The position numbers were made by a program, and so were the translations under genes. The notes below the pieces were generated by a model. The model saw nothing but the letters and a program-made list of their open reading frames with translations, was not told the DNA's origin and searched no databases. A stretch of 64,000 nucleotides of DNA from Planctomycetota bacterium. GTDB taxonomy: Bacteria > Planctomycetota > Planctomycetia > Pirellulales > Pirellulaceae. The stretch is taken from NCBI GenBank assembly GCA_024277285.1, contig JAJRVM010000379.1, positions 5,628 through 69,627 of the forward strand, in the 5' to 3' direction. Shown piece by piece: positions 46,201 through 49,200 of this stretch (position 1 is the first letter of the stretch; the number at the start of each line of letters is the position of its first letter).

Positions 46201-49200
46201 CGACCAGCTCACCGGCACTGCCTGGGATGAACTCATCCGGCCGGGTGAGAAACGGATAGGATACGTCGGAGATGACGCGCATCGCTCGGTATGCATCGAG
46301 CTGCGCGCCGCTTTGGACGATCGCCTTGGCTTCGTTCGTGTGCAGCCCCACGATCATGGCGGCGCTGCCAGCCAGGTCGGCGCCACTGCCGTTTGACGTC
46401 TGCTGAACTCCCTTTTTGGGCTCTTGAGGTTCGTTCGTGCTTTCCGCGGTCAGTTGTGTGGCTTGCGAGATCTCTGCCTTGACTTCCAGGTCTTCTTTCG
46501 ATTTGAGTTTGGCCGCGCTGGCCGTGGTTTGGTCCTCAATCGTGTCGAACTTGGCTGCAAAATCTGATGCGGTTCCATCGTCGGTAATGTCACCGACTAC
46601 GGCCACAACGCGATGGTTAACCAGCATAAAGCTGAAAGCACCGGCGACGCTCAGGCCACCCGGCGTTTCCACACCCGCACTGGCTCGGTTGCTGCTGTAG
46701 CCACTTGTTAGCGCGCCAAACAACCGATCACCGATCGAGGTCGTGGCAGCATCGTTGGCCTTCTTCAGATTCTTTTGCGACTTGGATTGTGTCTTCGGAT
46801 TGACATCCTTGCTCTCCAAACCGCCCGATGTGGACACGCTGTCACTGGTATCAAGATTCGCCATCACGCCCAAGCCGGTAACCAACCCGGAATCGAGGAC
46901 GTGCAGGGCGGAGAACGAGTGGGTTGCGCCCGTGGCGGCGGCAGGATCCAGGTCCAGAGCGATTCCCGCGCGCGCCTTATTCTCCGTCTCGGCCAGACGA
47001 ATGACCTGCTCCGAAACGAAACGGCTATCCCCCGAGAGATTCGACTCGTTCGTGTCCGCGATGACGTAATAGGTTTTGCCATCGGTGAGCCCGCCGATGG
47101 CGTTTCCACCGTCTGCATCGTAGACAACCGCTTGGCCTAGCTCGAACGTTGAACCAAATAGCGAGAACGATTCGCCCGAGCCCGTAAAACCGGGATTGTC
47201 CAGCTTGATCGTATTGGCAGCATCGTCGATGGCATCGGCCGGGTCGAAGGATTTGCTGTTCAGAGCCGCACCACTCGACAGACCGATAATGAGCCCGTTG
47301 ATCGGATTGGCATCGAGGTCGCCCGGGAGTGTTCCGCTGAGTAATTTCTGTTCAGCTTTCCTGGCCTTCCCGGCGGTATCAGACAAGTAGATGTATTGCG
47401 GGTCGCTGGGATCGACGACCACGTAGTAGTCTCGGGCGTCCACAAGGCCGCCTGTTATCTGGCCAACACCAACGCCGCCGATACTGTTGCCCCGACGGTT
47501 GCTGTAATTGAGTTTGTCGCCAGTACGCAGGTCGTGAGGCCGGTCGAGTGTACTGCCCAACGCGACGCCAAGGTCGATCCGGTTATTGCTCGCGTCAATG
47601 ACGCCACTCTTGGTCGGGTCGAATTCCAGTTTGACCACCGAGCCCGGAGCCATATTCGCCGTTACGTCGGCATCGACCTCGGTCCGGATGTTGGCGTCGG
47701 AGAAACCGAGCCCAAATGCCAGCCCGGCGCGACCGTCAGCGTACAGACCACTCGACGCGTCCGCAGACATGTCGTTGTCACCGGTCGCCAATATATTGGC
47801 TGTCTTCCCAGCGGTGACCGTGGTGCCAGCGGGAATGATGACAAACGACGTTATATCGCTCTTCGCCACCGCCAGGCTGAGTGCAATTTTGACCGGGTCA
47901 ACGTCGTCCAAGTCGCGTGCGGTCGATGCAGCCATCGATGCGGTGGTATTACCGATCGAGTTAATCAGGACCGCGCGGCCGGCATTGATGTTGACGCCGG
48001 TCCCTACGTCGACCGTGGCAACTGACGTAGCTTCCGCATAACCAACACTGAACAACTTGCTATTGACGCTACCGCTGCTGTCCGTGATGGCCTTCGCCTT
48101 CATCGTCACAAAGCCGGTGCCATCAATTTGAACGCGGTCGCCAACATCGATCGTTGCCGTCGATTCTCGCAACAGCACTTTGACGGGTAGACCGAGGTCG
48201 ATCAGGCTGGCAAATTTATTGGTTAGTGGCCCGATTACGAAACTGTTTACCAGGCTTGACGTTCCGAGCTCGCTCTTGAACGACTTGTCCTTCGCGGTGG
48301 CCGTGATCGTGACGTTTCCGCCCTTGATGACAACATCTTCCTGCAAATCGATACTGGCGTCGTTGCTGTTGACAAACGCCAATGGGACCAGATTCTGCAG
48401 GTCGGCTAAGCTCTCCTCGCTGGCTTTGACTGAGATATTGCCAGCAACATAGGCCGTGTCGGTGACATCCGCGCGCAACTCGGCCCCCGTCGACAGCGTA
48501 ATGAACTGTCCCGCGAGAGAAATGGCACCCGAATCGCCAATCGTCTGGTTGCCGTTGTTGAGCACGCGAGTGTCAACAATAACGTTCACGTTGATCGTGA
48601 TTGTCTCGGCGGTAATCTCGACGTCTTTGCCTTCCACCGTGAGGTTACTCTCGACAATGACCGTGTCGTCACCATCCTGGCCATCAACCTTGATTGTGGC
48701 ATTGAATTGCGCGCCAAGGTTTTTGATCGTCAGCGTGTCGTCGCCACCAGCTAACTCGAATTCCAAATCCGAACCGTCGATGACGTACGAACCACCGGCG
48801 GTGAGCGGATTGCCGAAAATATCGAGATACTGATTGTCCGGGTCACTTATCAGCAGTTTGCCTGGGTCAGCCGGATCGACCTCGACCACCAAATTGTCGG
48901 ACAACGCAGTTCCCTTAATGGGAGAAGTGAGTGCGCCGGCAAGCGGTTGCTCCTCCATACCGGCATATTGGATGGAGTAGGTGTTGTTCAGTGTGATCGT
49001 GCCGCCGCCGGACACGCTGTAGATATCCAGGCCGTTGGAATTATTGGGCTCGGCAAAGGCATCGAACCCGTTGGCACCACCGTCGACCCGACCGGTGACA
49101 CGTCCAGACGATTGAAACACGAAGACATCCGAGACGTCGTCGGCACCGGTCAGTACTTCGACTCCCGCGAACTGGACACCAGCAACATCTCCTCCGTTTT

